Source: Zelopaecilomyces penicillatus
Taxonomy: Eukaryota; Ascomycota; Sordariomycetes; Hypocreales; Pseudodiploosporaceae
Assembly: GCA_005765155.1 (NCBI GenBank)
Contig: VCCP01000004.1
Coordinates: 682,001 to 746,000 of the forward strand
Direction: 5' to 3'
Length of the DNA stretch: 64,000 nucleotides
Below are positions 32,182 to 42,282 of this stretch, piece after piece. Positions within the stretch are counted from its first letter, which is position 1, and each line of letters begins with the position of its first letter. A program made the position numbers and the translations under genes. Under the pieces are notes generated by a model, which saw only the letters and a program-made list of their open reading frames with translations, was not told the DNA's origin and made no database searches.

Positions 32182-33153
32182 TCAACGAACTTCATTCATA
32201 ACCGTATAGCCAGCTTTAGACACAATCGGTGCACCAGGAGGATACTTCATAGGAAACTTTCCCCCCATATCCTTCACTCCCCCATCTTTCCTCAACCATG
32301 CCATAACCGCCCCAAAGTCCCTACATTTCTTTACCGTATTAAAATCCGGAAACGGCCTCGTCTTGGGCTCACTATACCCCTCATCATGTATCCAATTATG
32401 TGTAATCACACCAACATCCGCATTACACATCAACACCTGCAGCAGCATATGAATACAATGATTCTTGTGACTTTTGTGAAGCTCCGTGGATGGCGTTTTG
32501 TAGTAATAGTCGTGATACATCTCCTTTCGCAGCTCATTGAGGCAGTGGATCTGGTGAAAGACTTCGACTTGGGCAATGTGTGCGTCGTTTCCTAAACCCC
32601 AGGATGGAGGTGCGGTGACGGAACTAGCTGGGTTTTTGCCGGATTTGAGGACGGAGGAGGAGGGGATGGTGATGAGTTGCATGTCTTCGGCGGAGATGTA
32701 GTCCCATGCGGCGTCGACTTCGGGGGAGGGTGGCATTCTCCAGATGGAGGAGTTGTCGCGAAGTGCTCCGTAAAAGGTGGTTGGAGTGAGATGGAGGTCG
32801 ACGAGGTCCAGTATGGGGGCTGTTACGCTCTTCATTAGCCAAAATGTCTCTTGCCATTGAGTTTCGGACTTTCCTGTTCACTCACAAAAGGAAGACGTCT
32901 TTTTGATGTCTCGATTCATCTCTTGCTTGCGAAGCAGACCTCCCACGCTGTCTTCACGCAGAATGGTCACGGTGCAGATGAGTAAAATAGCATTGACAAC
33001 CCCAAGAATCACCAGAGACGAAACGGCTACAATCCACCATCTTCTTGAATTCTGGTTTGAGTCTGAACATTCTGATGTAGTCGATGAAGAGTCGACATCG
33101 AGATGCTCTTTCTCTGGGACCGGCGCGTATCCGCTAAACGTAAAGAACCTCAT
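32182..33153 (-). CDS. UstYa-like (DUF3328) membrane protein, putative oxidase/cyclase
   Basis: Exons 32886..33153 and 32182..32819 join through a 66-bp intron (donor GTGAGT, branch GGCTAATG, acceptor GTAACAG) giving 301 residues. Another possible acceptor would create an immediate stop. A short cytosolic N-terminus precedes a single transmembrane helix at about 40-64 (WWIVAVSSLVILGVVNAILL). The lumenal domain contains the family signature PPSPEVDAAWDYI and both HxxHC motifs: HQIHC at 178-182 and HKNHC at 207-211, the latter followed by LMCNADVGVITHNWI. Characterised members catalyse oxidative cyclisation or hydroxylation in ustiloxin-type RiPP and other fungal metabolite pathways. The start is the ATG at 33153; the upstream in-frame GTG is not used. 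Divergent from the small secreted peptide gene at 33837. Confidence 0.9.
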
Positions 33154-33700
33154 ATTAAACACCAAAAAAACAGTTGAATTCGCAGTAAGTGCAATGTATT
33201 GTGAAGGAAGAAAACATATTCAACGGGCAGAGTCCAATACCCAATGAAACCTCTTTTCCCCTGGGCTGTACATACAGAACTACTTACTACGACACGGGTA
33301 AATCGGCAATGTGGGTCGCGGGCCGAGTGCCGCTCATCAGTCCCGGGGATTTCCTCTTTTGTCTAAACGACGGCGGACTTCGCAAACCTACATGAGGAAA
33401 GCCATACAAAGCACACCAAGCATTGGCCACAATTGTAAAATAACCCCCTCCTTTGCGAGGCTGTAGAGAAGGTAGATCATATCGGGATCGGCCTGTTCTT
33501 GGGTTAGGCTTGGCAGTTGATTGAGTCCCAGCAGCCGTCGGTCTCGGCAACGTATCGAAAATGGTTCCTTCTCCACAATTGCTGTTAGAATGAGTTGAGT
33601 TGTATGATATTCACAGTACCCAATGTTTATGGAGTAGATTGGGCGGGAATCGCCCGGGCTGTCATGGCATCTATACAGTCTTCCATGTGTAGCAAAAGTC

Positions 33701-33708
33701 TATATAAA
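33701..33708 (+). promoter_or_regulatory. TATA box of the small secreted peptide gene
   Basis: TATATAAA about 130 bp before the ATG at 33837, followed by a C/A/T-rich leader free of ATG. This combination is typical of strongly expressed fungal genes. Confidence 0.55.
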
Positions 33709-33836
33709 GCTGTTCCCATACCCCCTCCAGCATTGAAGAGAACCATCACAACCAACATCTCAATCTCGCCCAGATCTTTTACACCGCACTACCTCCAGCC
33801 TTCAAATTAAGCCAACCCCCATCAACTCTTCTAAAA

Positions 33837-34004
33837 ATGCAGTTCAACGCCATGATGCTCTCCGTCGTCATGCTGGCCATGACCGTCGCCGCCGCTCCTG
33901 TTCTTGACGATGCTAAGAAGTCGTCGGAAGGATTCAACATTGCCGCTTGCTTGCGCAGTGGCACTGGCTGCTGTATTGCTTGTGGACAAAAGGCAAAGGC
34001 TTAA
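33837..34004 (+). CDS. Small secreted cysteine-rich peptide precursor (55 aa)
   Basis: Gene too short for routine ORF calling. The 55-residue product begins with a signal peptide (MQFNAMMLSVVMLAMTVAAA, cleavage probably before Ala-Pro), then a short acidic segment ending in Lys-Lys (positions 27-28), then a 27-residue tail containing four cysteines in the order C-x6-C-C-x2-C (Cys 38, 45, 46, 49) and a basic end. A TATA box and ATG-free leader lie upstream, and a GTAAGT donor begins immediately after the TAA stop. If Lys-Lys is processed by a Kex2-like protease, the mature peptide would have two potential disulfides. It is divergent from the UstYa-like gene, 683 bp between start codons. I do not recognise the family; effector-like peptide or modified-peptide precursor are both possible. 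Confidence 0.7.
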   Translation: MQFNAMMLSVVMLAMTVAAAPVLDDAKKSSEGFNIAACLRSGTGCCIACGQKAKA

Positions 34005-34080
34005 GTAAGTTTGAATCATACCAAGAACTACTGATGATGATGATGATCTTTTAAATTTTTGTTAACATTATATTTTCAAG
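34005..34080 (+). other. Putative 3' UTR intron directly after the stop codon
   Basis: Donor GTAAGT starts at the base after the TAA of the small peptide gene. A branch-like GTTAACAT and the acceptor TTTTCAAG end it at 34080, length 76 bp. It contains a (TGA)n tract. Confidence 0.45.
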
Positions 34081-34865
34081 CGTTCGCTTTTGCTAAAGCT
34101 CATCATCCACCGCCATTGTTAATATAATGATTTCTTATGGGAGGTGAAGAAGTGTTAGGTGGTTTTGATGTGTTTGTGATTGGGGATTATATTGGATATG
34201 AGGATGGAGGGTGATCATTACAGTTTAGCTGTGGGGTGGGAGATTTTCTATGTAAATTCAATGGAACATTATGGCCGTCAAGTGATTATTCAGATCATGT
34301 TTCATGGTTATGCAAAATTCAATCTCCTGATTCAAAGTCATTCAATGACTAATTCTTCAAGTCAACACCTAAACCAAGCAAAAAGCAGTCATTGTCTCAG
34401 TATAATATGTGCCGGGGCGTGTTCAGATAAGTACCATGTGCAATGCATAGTCTCCCCAACCTCATCATGATAAGTGAGTGCGCTTTTACTGACCAAACCG
34501 GTAAAAATCTTTGGTAGCATGTCACTTATGAGCTTTTACTGCAACTTATTTGACAAAACTATAGGTGTCATTGACCTTGAAGCTCTGACGATGACTGCAG
34601 GGAATATATGGAAAGGTTGATCCGATCGAGTGGCTGTGCCCATTGAAGTTCTTTTTGAATGTACTAAACTAATGTGGACAATATACAGTCATTTTCAATT
34701 CCAAACGCGACATGTACAAAGAGATATGCGACTATGTGCAAGTCATCCCCGAATCCTTCACAACGGTGGTAATGACAGTATTGACACACACACATGTGGC
34801 CTCTTTCCAAACCAGATCCGACTCTCCATATATACCTGCCAACTCGGAGCATAAGCTGACAAAAA

Positions 34866-35564
34866 TTAATTGTCCAGACCAGGGCACTCTTGCGAAGTAA
34901 TACCCACGACACCGGTGTATGGGGCATTATCGGTCAAGATCAAGTTGAACGCATCGCTAGGGTATTCGTCCACCTGCTTCTCCCCCAACTCCTCAGCAAG
35001 GTCGTTGAGCATTTTGTGCTCCCAGCTACAGCAATCGTCAGTCAATGCAACTTTGTGTTTCTCACAGAAATTGGTTAATCGACTTACCAGATGAGGATAT
35101 TACCAGGACCCTCAAAGCTTTCTACGAGCGCCTTGACGCAAGCGGGATCATCTCGGTCGCAGGAATGATTCACTGGGAGGCCCAGATCCTTGGCCAGAGG
35201 GGCGACGGTATCGTGAGCTCGGATACGAGCGCCATCTATAAGAGAGAGACGAAATGGTCAGCTGTTGCGCCAAGAACAAGAAGAAGCAAAAAGTGCCATT
35301 TTATTTGGGGGGGTGGGACTACTTACTGGGCTTGAAGTCCTGAGCCACAACAAGGCCAATATTGAAAGCCGACTGGGCGCCAAAGACTGTGCGCAGGCAT
35401 TGAGCGCGCTGCTTGCCCTTCTCGCTGAGGCCGCGCACATTGTCATCAGCGGGCTTCTCGCCGTGGCGGATGAAGAAGACGTTGGGCTTGGTGGCGGTGG
35501 CGGTGGCGGTGGGCTGGGCAACGACCAGAGCGCTGGCGAAGAGGAGTAGTCCAGCAGGCTTCAT
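34866..35564 (-). CDS. Secreted histidine-phosphatase-fold protein (phosphoglycerate mutase family)
   Basis: Three exons: 35327..35564, 35088..35235 and 34866..35025, with introns of 91 bp (donor GTAAGT, acceptor CTTATAG) and 62 bp (donor GTAAGT, acceptor GCTGTAG); 181 residues. A signal peptide is evident (MKPAGLLLFASALVVAQ). The catalytic RHGEKP motif follows at about residues 33-38, then GLSEKGKQRAQCLR, RIRAHDTVAPLAKDLGL and a Cys-containing CDRDDPACV region. In the last exon WEHKMLNDLAEELG supplies the second conserved histidine region. The protein ends shortly after in CPGLDN. Short for the family; substrate unknown. Several cysteines fit an extracellular location. Confidence 0.82.
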
Positions 35565-37959
35565 GATGACGAGTTGTAGTTTGTTTGGACTGAAGAGGAA
35601 GAGGAAGTAGAGTGTGAAGATGATGAGAAAATCTGTGAACGCTTGTATGAGGTGATGTCGTCTGGAATATTGGGAGGGGGATAAGATAGGTTTTTATGTT
35701 GCATGTCGTGGGTGGAGCCACGATAATGGGGATGCAACAAACCTCTCCGCTTAGAGTAACATGGAGTGTTTCTTCAACCACAAACTACCCAGCAAGGGTC
35801 ACAGCCAGCTCCCGGTTTGTCTGTCTATCCACTCCTCAACGGGAACGGGGTTTCATTTGATGGGCTTATTCTTTTGGTCCCCCAGAATGCAACCCCCCTC
35901 GTGGCCCGTTCGTCAGCGGGGATTAGTTTGATCTGCCCACCAGGTTATTAGTGGACGGTCTTTGACTCCTTCATCCAGATTACGGCTAGCCGGTTTATTT
36001 CCCGCCAAGACGGGCATCAGATCGTCGGTTGCGGGGGCAGCTTTCAACAATAGGTCCTGTGTGTACGGCTATCTCGGCCGCGATTCCAGGAGATATTATC
36101 TCTTGGCCTGCAGCATCGATCATTTTTTTCTGCTTTTTTGATGGGGGGAGGGGTTTTGCGGGTGCAGCCGAGGTGCATCATCTTGGCGGGCTTTATTGCT
36201 TGGCGGCGTGCGCGTGAGACAGCGAGATTGATGAAGGAAGCGATTATGCAAAGCCGGGAACCACGTTCGGAATCCCAGGAGGAATATCCTCGGCGAGCGA
36301 TTTGCTCCATTGTTTCTTGTTGCTGCTGCTTTCCCAATCTCGGAAGCTGTCGTCATCTGATCCGAGGTTGTTTACCTCCCATCATGCCCTAGATTCATGC
36401 CTTCGCGCTTTCGCTCTTTCGCTTTTCGCCGTTTTTCTTTCATTTTATTTGATCTTCAGTAACTTCGTGTTCGGAAACAGGGACAACCGCCATGTGGCGT
36501 TCATGGTGATGCATTCCGCGGTGAATTCCAGCCTCCTTTGCCCAACTTCGTAATTTTACTCCTTGACAGCTGTGACAATGCCTTTGCGGAGGCGTGGGGG
36601 CGATGGCGCCATTCGTCAACCTAGCTCAAGGTACCACCTTAATCAAAGACACACCTGTCCATCATCGGCGAAATATCAAGGTGAAGACCCTGGCTGGCTG
36701 GCTGGCTGGCTGGCGGGTTGGAAGAAGCCCATCTTTCTTCCTGGTGTGCCAGACCGTCTGCATGGCCCCCAGATCTTTCTTACTCAGAATGCCTGAAAAA
36801 CCGCAAAAGGCATGCCGTCGAGTTCTCATCGTGATTCTGGGCGTCTTCGGCAGCATGCAAAGAGAAGATCCAAGGTTTGGAGGCCCAAACAGCTCTCTCG
36901 TCACAATTTGTGGGGAAACAAAGCCTCCCGTTTCCACGTTCGTATTACCGATATTTCGTCCAATCAGATACCAAGGACCCGGACACCAATGAAACGACCC
37001 CTCCATTGTCTGTTATTGGCCACACCTACGCGAATGGTATAAAACTCCCGCGGTTACAGTGCCCGAATACTAGTAGACTGCTCGGACGTCGTTTGGTGTG
37101 TTTCGCGTATGGAAACCTGGACATACACAAACACAATACGGAAATCCGGCAAAGGGGGTGCTGGCCGGATGAGCCATGAACCGAGCCGAGCGGAGTGGAG
37201 AAGTTGTCAACCACTGCCGAGTATGGTAGGATTTCTTTTCATATTTGCATGTCACAGAATCTCTAAATCATACAAGCTTATTTTTTAGCTCATGCAGCAG
37301 CATCAGCTCAATTGACAGCCAAGAGTACGACCATTTACAATGAATGGTATCTGGATATGTTTGCCGGCAAGAGCGTTTGCTGTAATAAAAACAGAATTGT
37401 ATGTCTGTCTCGTTTTAATAGAATGAATATTTAAATACTGTATAATTTGTAATCGTGATCAGGATTTGTATTGACTTTTTTCAGCTGAATGGGCTAGAAG
37501 GCAATAGATTCAACACTGCAACAAATTACTGGCTATGGCTATAGTGGTCGCCTTAATTGCGCCAATCACAGCAAACAGGCCATGATCTCATACATAGCAT
37601 TTTTGTAGTGATCGAGATTGAGAAATTACAACAGGAGCAAGATTTTGAGGCCCAATATTTATACATGTTTTGTAAATGTTGTTGCAAAATGTCGATATTT
37701 CGGTGCAATGTATTACGCAAAAGCAGCGTCATGGCTGGGTCCTGTCATGACCATAAATATGTTGGCATGCTGCGCAAAGTTTTGGGAGTAGGCTCGAGTC
37801 AACCAAATAGCAAATATTATTGAACAAACGAACAAACGCAGTACAACACTGTATTTTTTGCTCATCTCCTACAAAGTCCACATCTCGCAACCAGCCCATT
37901 CCTGACGGGAATATGCTTCTTATCAACGGACACAACGTGTGTCCATTTATATTATCCTC
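35565..37959. other. Gene-poor region (2.4 kb)
   Basis: Contains the promoter of the histidine-phosphatase-like gene at its left end. Open frames (for example 36594-36992, 36662-37006, 37557-37823) lack motifs and overlap on both strands. It includes a (TGGC)6 microsatellite at 36691-36714, and the part from about 37250 onward is visibly AT-rich. No gene is supported. Confidence 0.4.
36691..36714. repeat. (TGGC)6 microsatellite
   Basis: Six perfect TGGC units. A similar shorter run of the same unit occurs near 48890-48903. Confidence 0.85.
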
Positions 37960-39191
37960 ATGGAATTTGTAAATAGAGAGAGGCCACCACCGGCGATTGC
38001 TGTCGTGGTTCGGTATTTTCTGACGGAGAGGGAGAGTAATGAAATCTATCAGCAGCTGAAAAATCATATGTCTCCAAACCGTCAGGTTTTGTGGAGCGGG
38101 ATGTTCCGCAACACGGCTCAGCTTTGGGCTGACAACCACGACATGCAGACACTGGCCACAGCCATGGGCCCTTTGATGGAGACTAAAAATTCGCTATGCC
38201 CCTGCCGAAGAAAGTCTCCCCTCAAATGGGCCAAGTATGTACATGGAGCTTCGGTCATATTCGCCTTCTTAATCACCAAAGGCGAATGGGTGACAGTGCT
38301 GTCGCAGCCTCCACCCCAGAGATTTCACCCCTCTGGACATGCATACTACCAGATGGTAGAGGAACCTATCATCATGGGTATGACAGGAAACGAGCCTGTT
38401 GCGGAAATTTTCATCGTTCATCCAACAGTTATAGGAGCCGAGGACTATATGTACCTGATGTGGCCAATTGACCAGTCATCTCTTTGGAATGCTGAATTCG
38501 GTAATAAAAAGGTTGTCGTTGAATGGCGATTAGCTAAGGTTAGCTGATAGGATTTTCCAGCACAAGCGCCGGGCCATGACTGTTGACATTGAGGCTAGGA
38601 TCAAAAAACACTGCTTGACTTGATGCAAACGCCATCCACAGGCGCGGTGGCAGTGCATGTAGGACCAATTGTCAAGGTAAGTAACAACGGAGATGCAACT
38701 CTGATGAAAACATTGACAAGTTAGGTAAGTCTCCTGCCAAGAAACGCACTACTCTCATAAAAGTTGAAAGCTCTGGGAGCGATAGCTCTTCTGAAAGCAA
38801 GGAGGTATTGGAGAGGGAGAAGCGTGAGCGGAAGAGGGAAAGAAAGAAGATGAAGAAAATGAAGGAGGAATTAGCACAGGCTAATGTTGGGGAGAACAAT
38901 GGCTCTCCTGAACAAAAAGAGAAATTGAAGAGGGAGAAACGGAAACGGAAAAGGGAGAAGAAAAGGTTGAAGAAATTGGCGGAGGCGGTGGCGAAGATAA
39001 ATAATAAGGAGGACAATAGCTCTTCTGAAGAAAAGAAGAGATTGAAGAGGGAGCAACGGGAACGGAGGATAGAGAAGAAGAGAATGAAGAAAATGGCGGA
39101 GAAGGTGGCCAAGGTCGACATCAAGGAGCAGAATGCAAGGCAAGGGATAAAGTTAGCAACAGATATGGCAAAGGCCAAGAATGCGAAGTAG
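37960..39191 (+). CDS. Hypothetical protein with C-terminal 3 x 39-residue basic repeat
   Basis: Three phase-consistent exons: 37960..38538, 38599..38676 and 38721..39191. The introns are 60 bp (donor GTTAGC, acceptor GGCTAG) and 44 bp (donor GTAAGT, acceptor GACAAG). The product is 375 residues. The first ~219 residues look globular (WAKYVHGASVIFAFLITKGEW, RFHPSGHAYYQMVEEPIIMG, GAEDYMYLMWPID). The last exon begins with a Ser-rich acidic patch and continues with a Lys/Arg/Glu-rich helix made of three tandem 39-residue units starting at 38808, 38925 and 39042, exactly 117 bp apart, each with LxREKRxRxREKKxxKKxxE-like sequence and a Ser/Glu spacer. Probably coiled-coil or nucleic-acid-binding. 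The ATG at 37960 is the first in frame. Family not recognised. Confidence 0.6.
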
Positions 39192-39385
39192 TCGGTTTGT
39201 CTGCATAGGTAGCTTATGTGCCCGAGGCAAAATCCAGGCTCAAGCTGTCTAGCTTCAGCAGCAGTTTCTGGTTTTGGCCGGGTCTGAATGTTGTATTGAT
39301 ACATCAAATTGACAATGGTAATGAACAGTTGCTTTGATGTTCGAATGTAATGCTGGCTCAAAGATGCAGTGTGTCGTTTCCGATC

Positions 39386-40138
39386 TCAAGGAGCCTTTTG
39401 GCCTTGAGCAAGCAGCTCAACAAACTCGGCAATCCTGCGCGCTCTCGTCTCGGCTTTCTTTGCCGTTTCGACACGCCACAGAAAAGGATACCGCTGAGCC
39501 TTGGTCAGTGCCTCAAAATTGTCCCTCGCAAGCTCATTCGCATCAAGCGCCGCCTCAAAATCCGCAGGCGACGTCATCATGCTCTGTCCAGCGTAGGCGC
39601 GTTCCCACCGGCCATCCGCCTTTGCAAGATCTACCTCGGCCTGTCCCGTTGCCCTCATACGACCCTCAGCAACAAGACTGGCGACCTTTTCGACATTGCG
39701 GCGGGACCAGAGGCTACCGCGACGACGTGGAGTGAAGCGTTGGATGAAAGCTGTGCTGTTGTAGCTCTTGCGCTGGCCGTCAATCCAGCCGTGGCAGAGG
39801 GCCACGTCGACGGCCTGGTCGTAGGTGACTGTGGGGATGCCGGATGCTTTCTTGCTGATTTCGAGCCAGATGCCCTGGGGTGTCGATGTGCTAGACTGGG
39901 AGAGCCATGAGTCAAAGACGGAGAAGTCTTTGAAGTGAATGGGTTTGAGGGGGTCCGGTAGAAATGGTTTCTTGGTGCGTGAAGAAGCTGATGGTATGGG
40001 TTCGTCGTTGGAGAATGGTGATGGAGTGGATGAGGCGGAAGGTTTCGTAGCGAGTTTTAATGCAGCTGGTGATGCGGCTGGTATTGATACTGCAGCCAGC
40101 GCCTTTGTGGCTGATCTTGTGGTTCTCCTAGATGCCAT
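39386..40138 (-). CDS. YdeI/OmdA-family protein
   Basis: Single exon of 250 residues from the ATG at 40138; the longer frame upstream starts only at a GTG. The N-terminal ~60 residues are Ala/Ser/Thr-rich and basic (MASRRTTRSATKA), nuclear- or mitochondrial-like. The body matches the bacterial-type YdeI/OmdA family: GIWLEISKKASGIPTVTYDQAVDVALCHGWIDG, then FIQRFTPRRRGSLWSRRNVEKV and the C-terminal helical part with ALTKAQRYPFLWRVETAKKAETRARRI. Bacterial relatives have been linked to envelope-stress or bacteriocin tolerance; the fungal role is unknown. The family's patchy presence in fungi would fit ancient transfer, but that is inference. Confidence 0.85.
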   Translation of the reverse strand: MASRRTTRSATKALAAVSIPAASPAALKLATKPSASSTPSPFSNDEPIPSASSRTKKPFLPDPLKPIHFKDFSVFDSWLSQSSTSTPQGIWLEISKKASGIPTVTYDQAVDVALCHGWIDGQRKSYNSTAFIQRFTPRRRGSLWSRRNVEKVASLVAEGRMRATGQAEVDLAKADGRWERAYAGQSMMTSPADFEAALDANELARDNFEALTKAQRYPFLWRVETAKKAETRARRIAEFVELLAQGQKAP

Positions 40139-40581
40139 TGCGATGAAACTCGAGCTGCAAACATTCACGATGTAAGATCAACATCCACAAACGGTTGCCC
40201 ACAAACAAGGATGCTGTCATGGCACTATTGTACCAGTACCTAGGTACTTTGGTGCTGTCAATCAGTGAGCCTTTCAGCGTTCCCAGCACTTGTTCCTCGC
40301 CTAACTGCAGAACTGTTACGCTATTGACGTAGGTACCACAGGTTTCCAATTATAAGGCGATTCAGGGTCCTTGATTGGCCCACGTGCACATCCTTGTCAT
40401 CAAGCCCAACCCATGTCAAACATTTCCTGACTGGGTTTTCCTCAATTTCACATTGGAGGCAAAGTTTCGCACTCCGTCATTCATCACAGTTGGCTCGATA
40501 TCAAGACTCATCATCCAAGCGGTCACTTATGAGAACTTAAAAACACTAAAGTCTTTCTCCCAAAACAAACACACCCTCCCA

Positions 40582-42282
40582 ATGGACAGCAAGCCAAAGG
40601 GTAATCAATCTGACCGTCGCCGCCGTCGTGGTGGTGGCGGCGGTCTGCGAGGACCGCAACGTGGACCAAAGAAGCATCAAGATGAAGAGGCCACGCCCTC
40701 GCCCCAGCATCACCAGCAGAAAGAAGCCCGACCGGCTCCAGTGCACGATTCAAGGCCGCCTCTCACCGAGGCTGTTCCTCTGGATACGCCAAGGTTCGCT
40801 GAACTCTCGGGAGTTGTGCATGCCTCCATCATCCAGGCCATCACTGAGGATCTCAAGTTCGACCACATGATGCCCGTCCAGAGTGCTACTTTGAAAGAAT
40901 TACTGCCTCCTAACCGGAGCGACTGTCTCGTTCAGGCAAAGACGGGAACCGGAAAGACTGTGGCCTTTCTCCTACCCGCGCTACAGACTATGATTACGCA
41001 AAACAGAGGCCCCAAATCTGGTATATCTCTGCTTGTTATCTCACCAACGCGAGAACTGGCTTTGCAAATCGCCCAAGAAGCAAACAACCTGCTACAGAGG
41101 CTGCCTCGGTATCGTGTTCGCACCGCCATTGGTGGTACAAACAAAGATAAAGAAGAGAAGCAGATCCAGAGCGGTTGTGATGTCCTCATCGCCACTCCCG
41201 GCCGGTTGCTTGATCACATGTCTAGCGAGGAAAGCGTGTGGGCCTTTCGACATCTTGATACTCTCGTTCTTGATGAGGCTGACAGATTGCTTGATATGGG
41301 TTTTATGCCATCTCTCAAAGACATTGTCAGCCGCTTACCTGACAGGAAAGTGGTAAACAGACAAGGTATGCTGTTTTCGGCTACCATTGCGCCCCACGTA
41401 CAGCAAGTAGCTGGGCTCGTCTTATCCCCTGGCTACAAGTTTATCTCAACGATTCCCGCCGGCGAGATCAACACGCACGAACGAGTACCCCAGCTTCTTA
41501 TTACTGTGCCTACCTTTTCGTCAGTGGCTTCCGCCATGGTCGGCTCCATCCGTGAGGAGGTCTCGCAGCACCAAAACTTCAAAGCCATCGTCTTTGCCCC
41601 AACAGCGGCTCTCGCCAATCTCTACGGGCACATTCTTTCCAATATTCCTGGTCTGCCCCTCGTCTCAACACTGCACAGTCGAATGACCCAAAGCAAGCGC
41701 ACCAGGGTCACCGACGACTACCGCAATGCCAGCAGTGCCATCCTCGTCGCCACTGATGTTGTTGCTCGAGGCATGGATTTCCCCGGTGTTACCACCGTTT
41801 TTCAGGTCGGCATCCCTTCAGACAAGCAAAGCTACATTCACCGACTCGGCCGTACTGCTCGTGCTGACGCCGAGGGTCGCGGAATATTCATCATCAGCGA
41901 AGCTGAGGCTTGGTTCCCCAAATGGACGCTCAAGGAGATCAAATTCATTACACACGAAGCTGTCACTCCCGTTGCTGAAGTGTACCGCATCGTCGAGATG
42001 ATGGAGGAGGACGAGAAGGCAAAGGTCTACCAAGCTTGGCTAGGCTATTACAAGAACCACCTGAAAGCCTTGAAGTGGGATACAGTGGAACTCGTAAGAC
42101 AGGGCAACGTTTATGCGCAAGAAGGACTCGGATCTCCTGATACTCCGCCTATTGCTCGCAGCACAGTTGGCAAGATGGGCTTGAGGGGTACAAAGGGGTT
42201 GAACATCGTGCCTGATCCGCCCAAGCAGAGACGCGCTCATGGTGGTGGAGGACGCGAGAAACGAGGCGGCGCCAAGGCTTGA
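40582..42282 (+). CDS. DEAD-box RNA helicase, MSS116-like
   Basis: Intronless, 566 residues from the ATG at 40582; sequence upstream is open but begins without an ATG. The N-terminus is Arg/Gly-rich (RRRRRGGGGGLRGPQRG). The helicase core is complete: Q-motif region with PVQSATL, motif I AKTGTGKT (119-126), Ia SPTRELALQ, Ib ATPGRLLDH, II DEAD (231-234), III SAT, IV KAIVFAPT, V ATDVVARGMD, VI HRLGRTARAD. The C-terminal block AWLGYYKNHLKALKWDTVELV is typical of the MSS116 group, whose members remodel group I/II introns and other RNAs in mitochondria. The N-terminus lacks an obvious classical presequence, so the mitochondrial location is inferred from the family. Confidence 0.9.
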   Translation: MDSKPKGNQSDRRRRRGGGGGLRGPQRGPKKHQDEEATPSPQHHQQKEARPAPVHDSRPPLTEAVPLDTPRFAELSGVVHASIIQAITEDLKFDHMMPVQSATLKELLPPNRSDCLVQAKTGTGKTVAFLLPALQTMITQNRGPKSGISLLVISPTRELALQIAQEANNLLQRLPRYRVRTAIGGTNKDKEEKQIQSGCDVLIATPGRLLDHMSSEESVWAFRHLDTLVLDEADRLLDMGFMPSLKDIVSRLPDRKVVNRQGMLFSATIAPHVQQVAGLVLSPGYKFISTIPAGEINTHERVPQLLITVPTFSSVASAMVGSIREEVSQHQNFKAIVFAPTAALANLYGHILSNIPGLPLVSTLHSRMTQSKRTRVTDDYRNASSAILVATDVVARGMDFPGVTTVFQVGIPSDKQSYIHRLGRTARADAEGRGIFIISEAEAWFPKWTLKEIKFITHEAVTPVAEVYRIVEMMEEDEKAKVYQAWLGYYKNHLKALKWDTVELVRQGNVYAQEGLGSPDTPPIARSTVGKMGLRGTKGLNIVPDPPKQRRAHGGGGREKRGGAKA

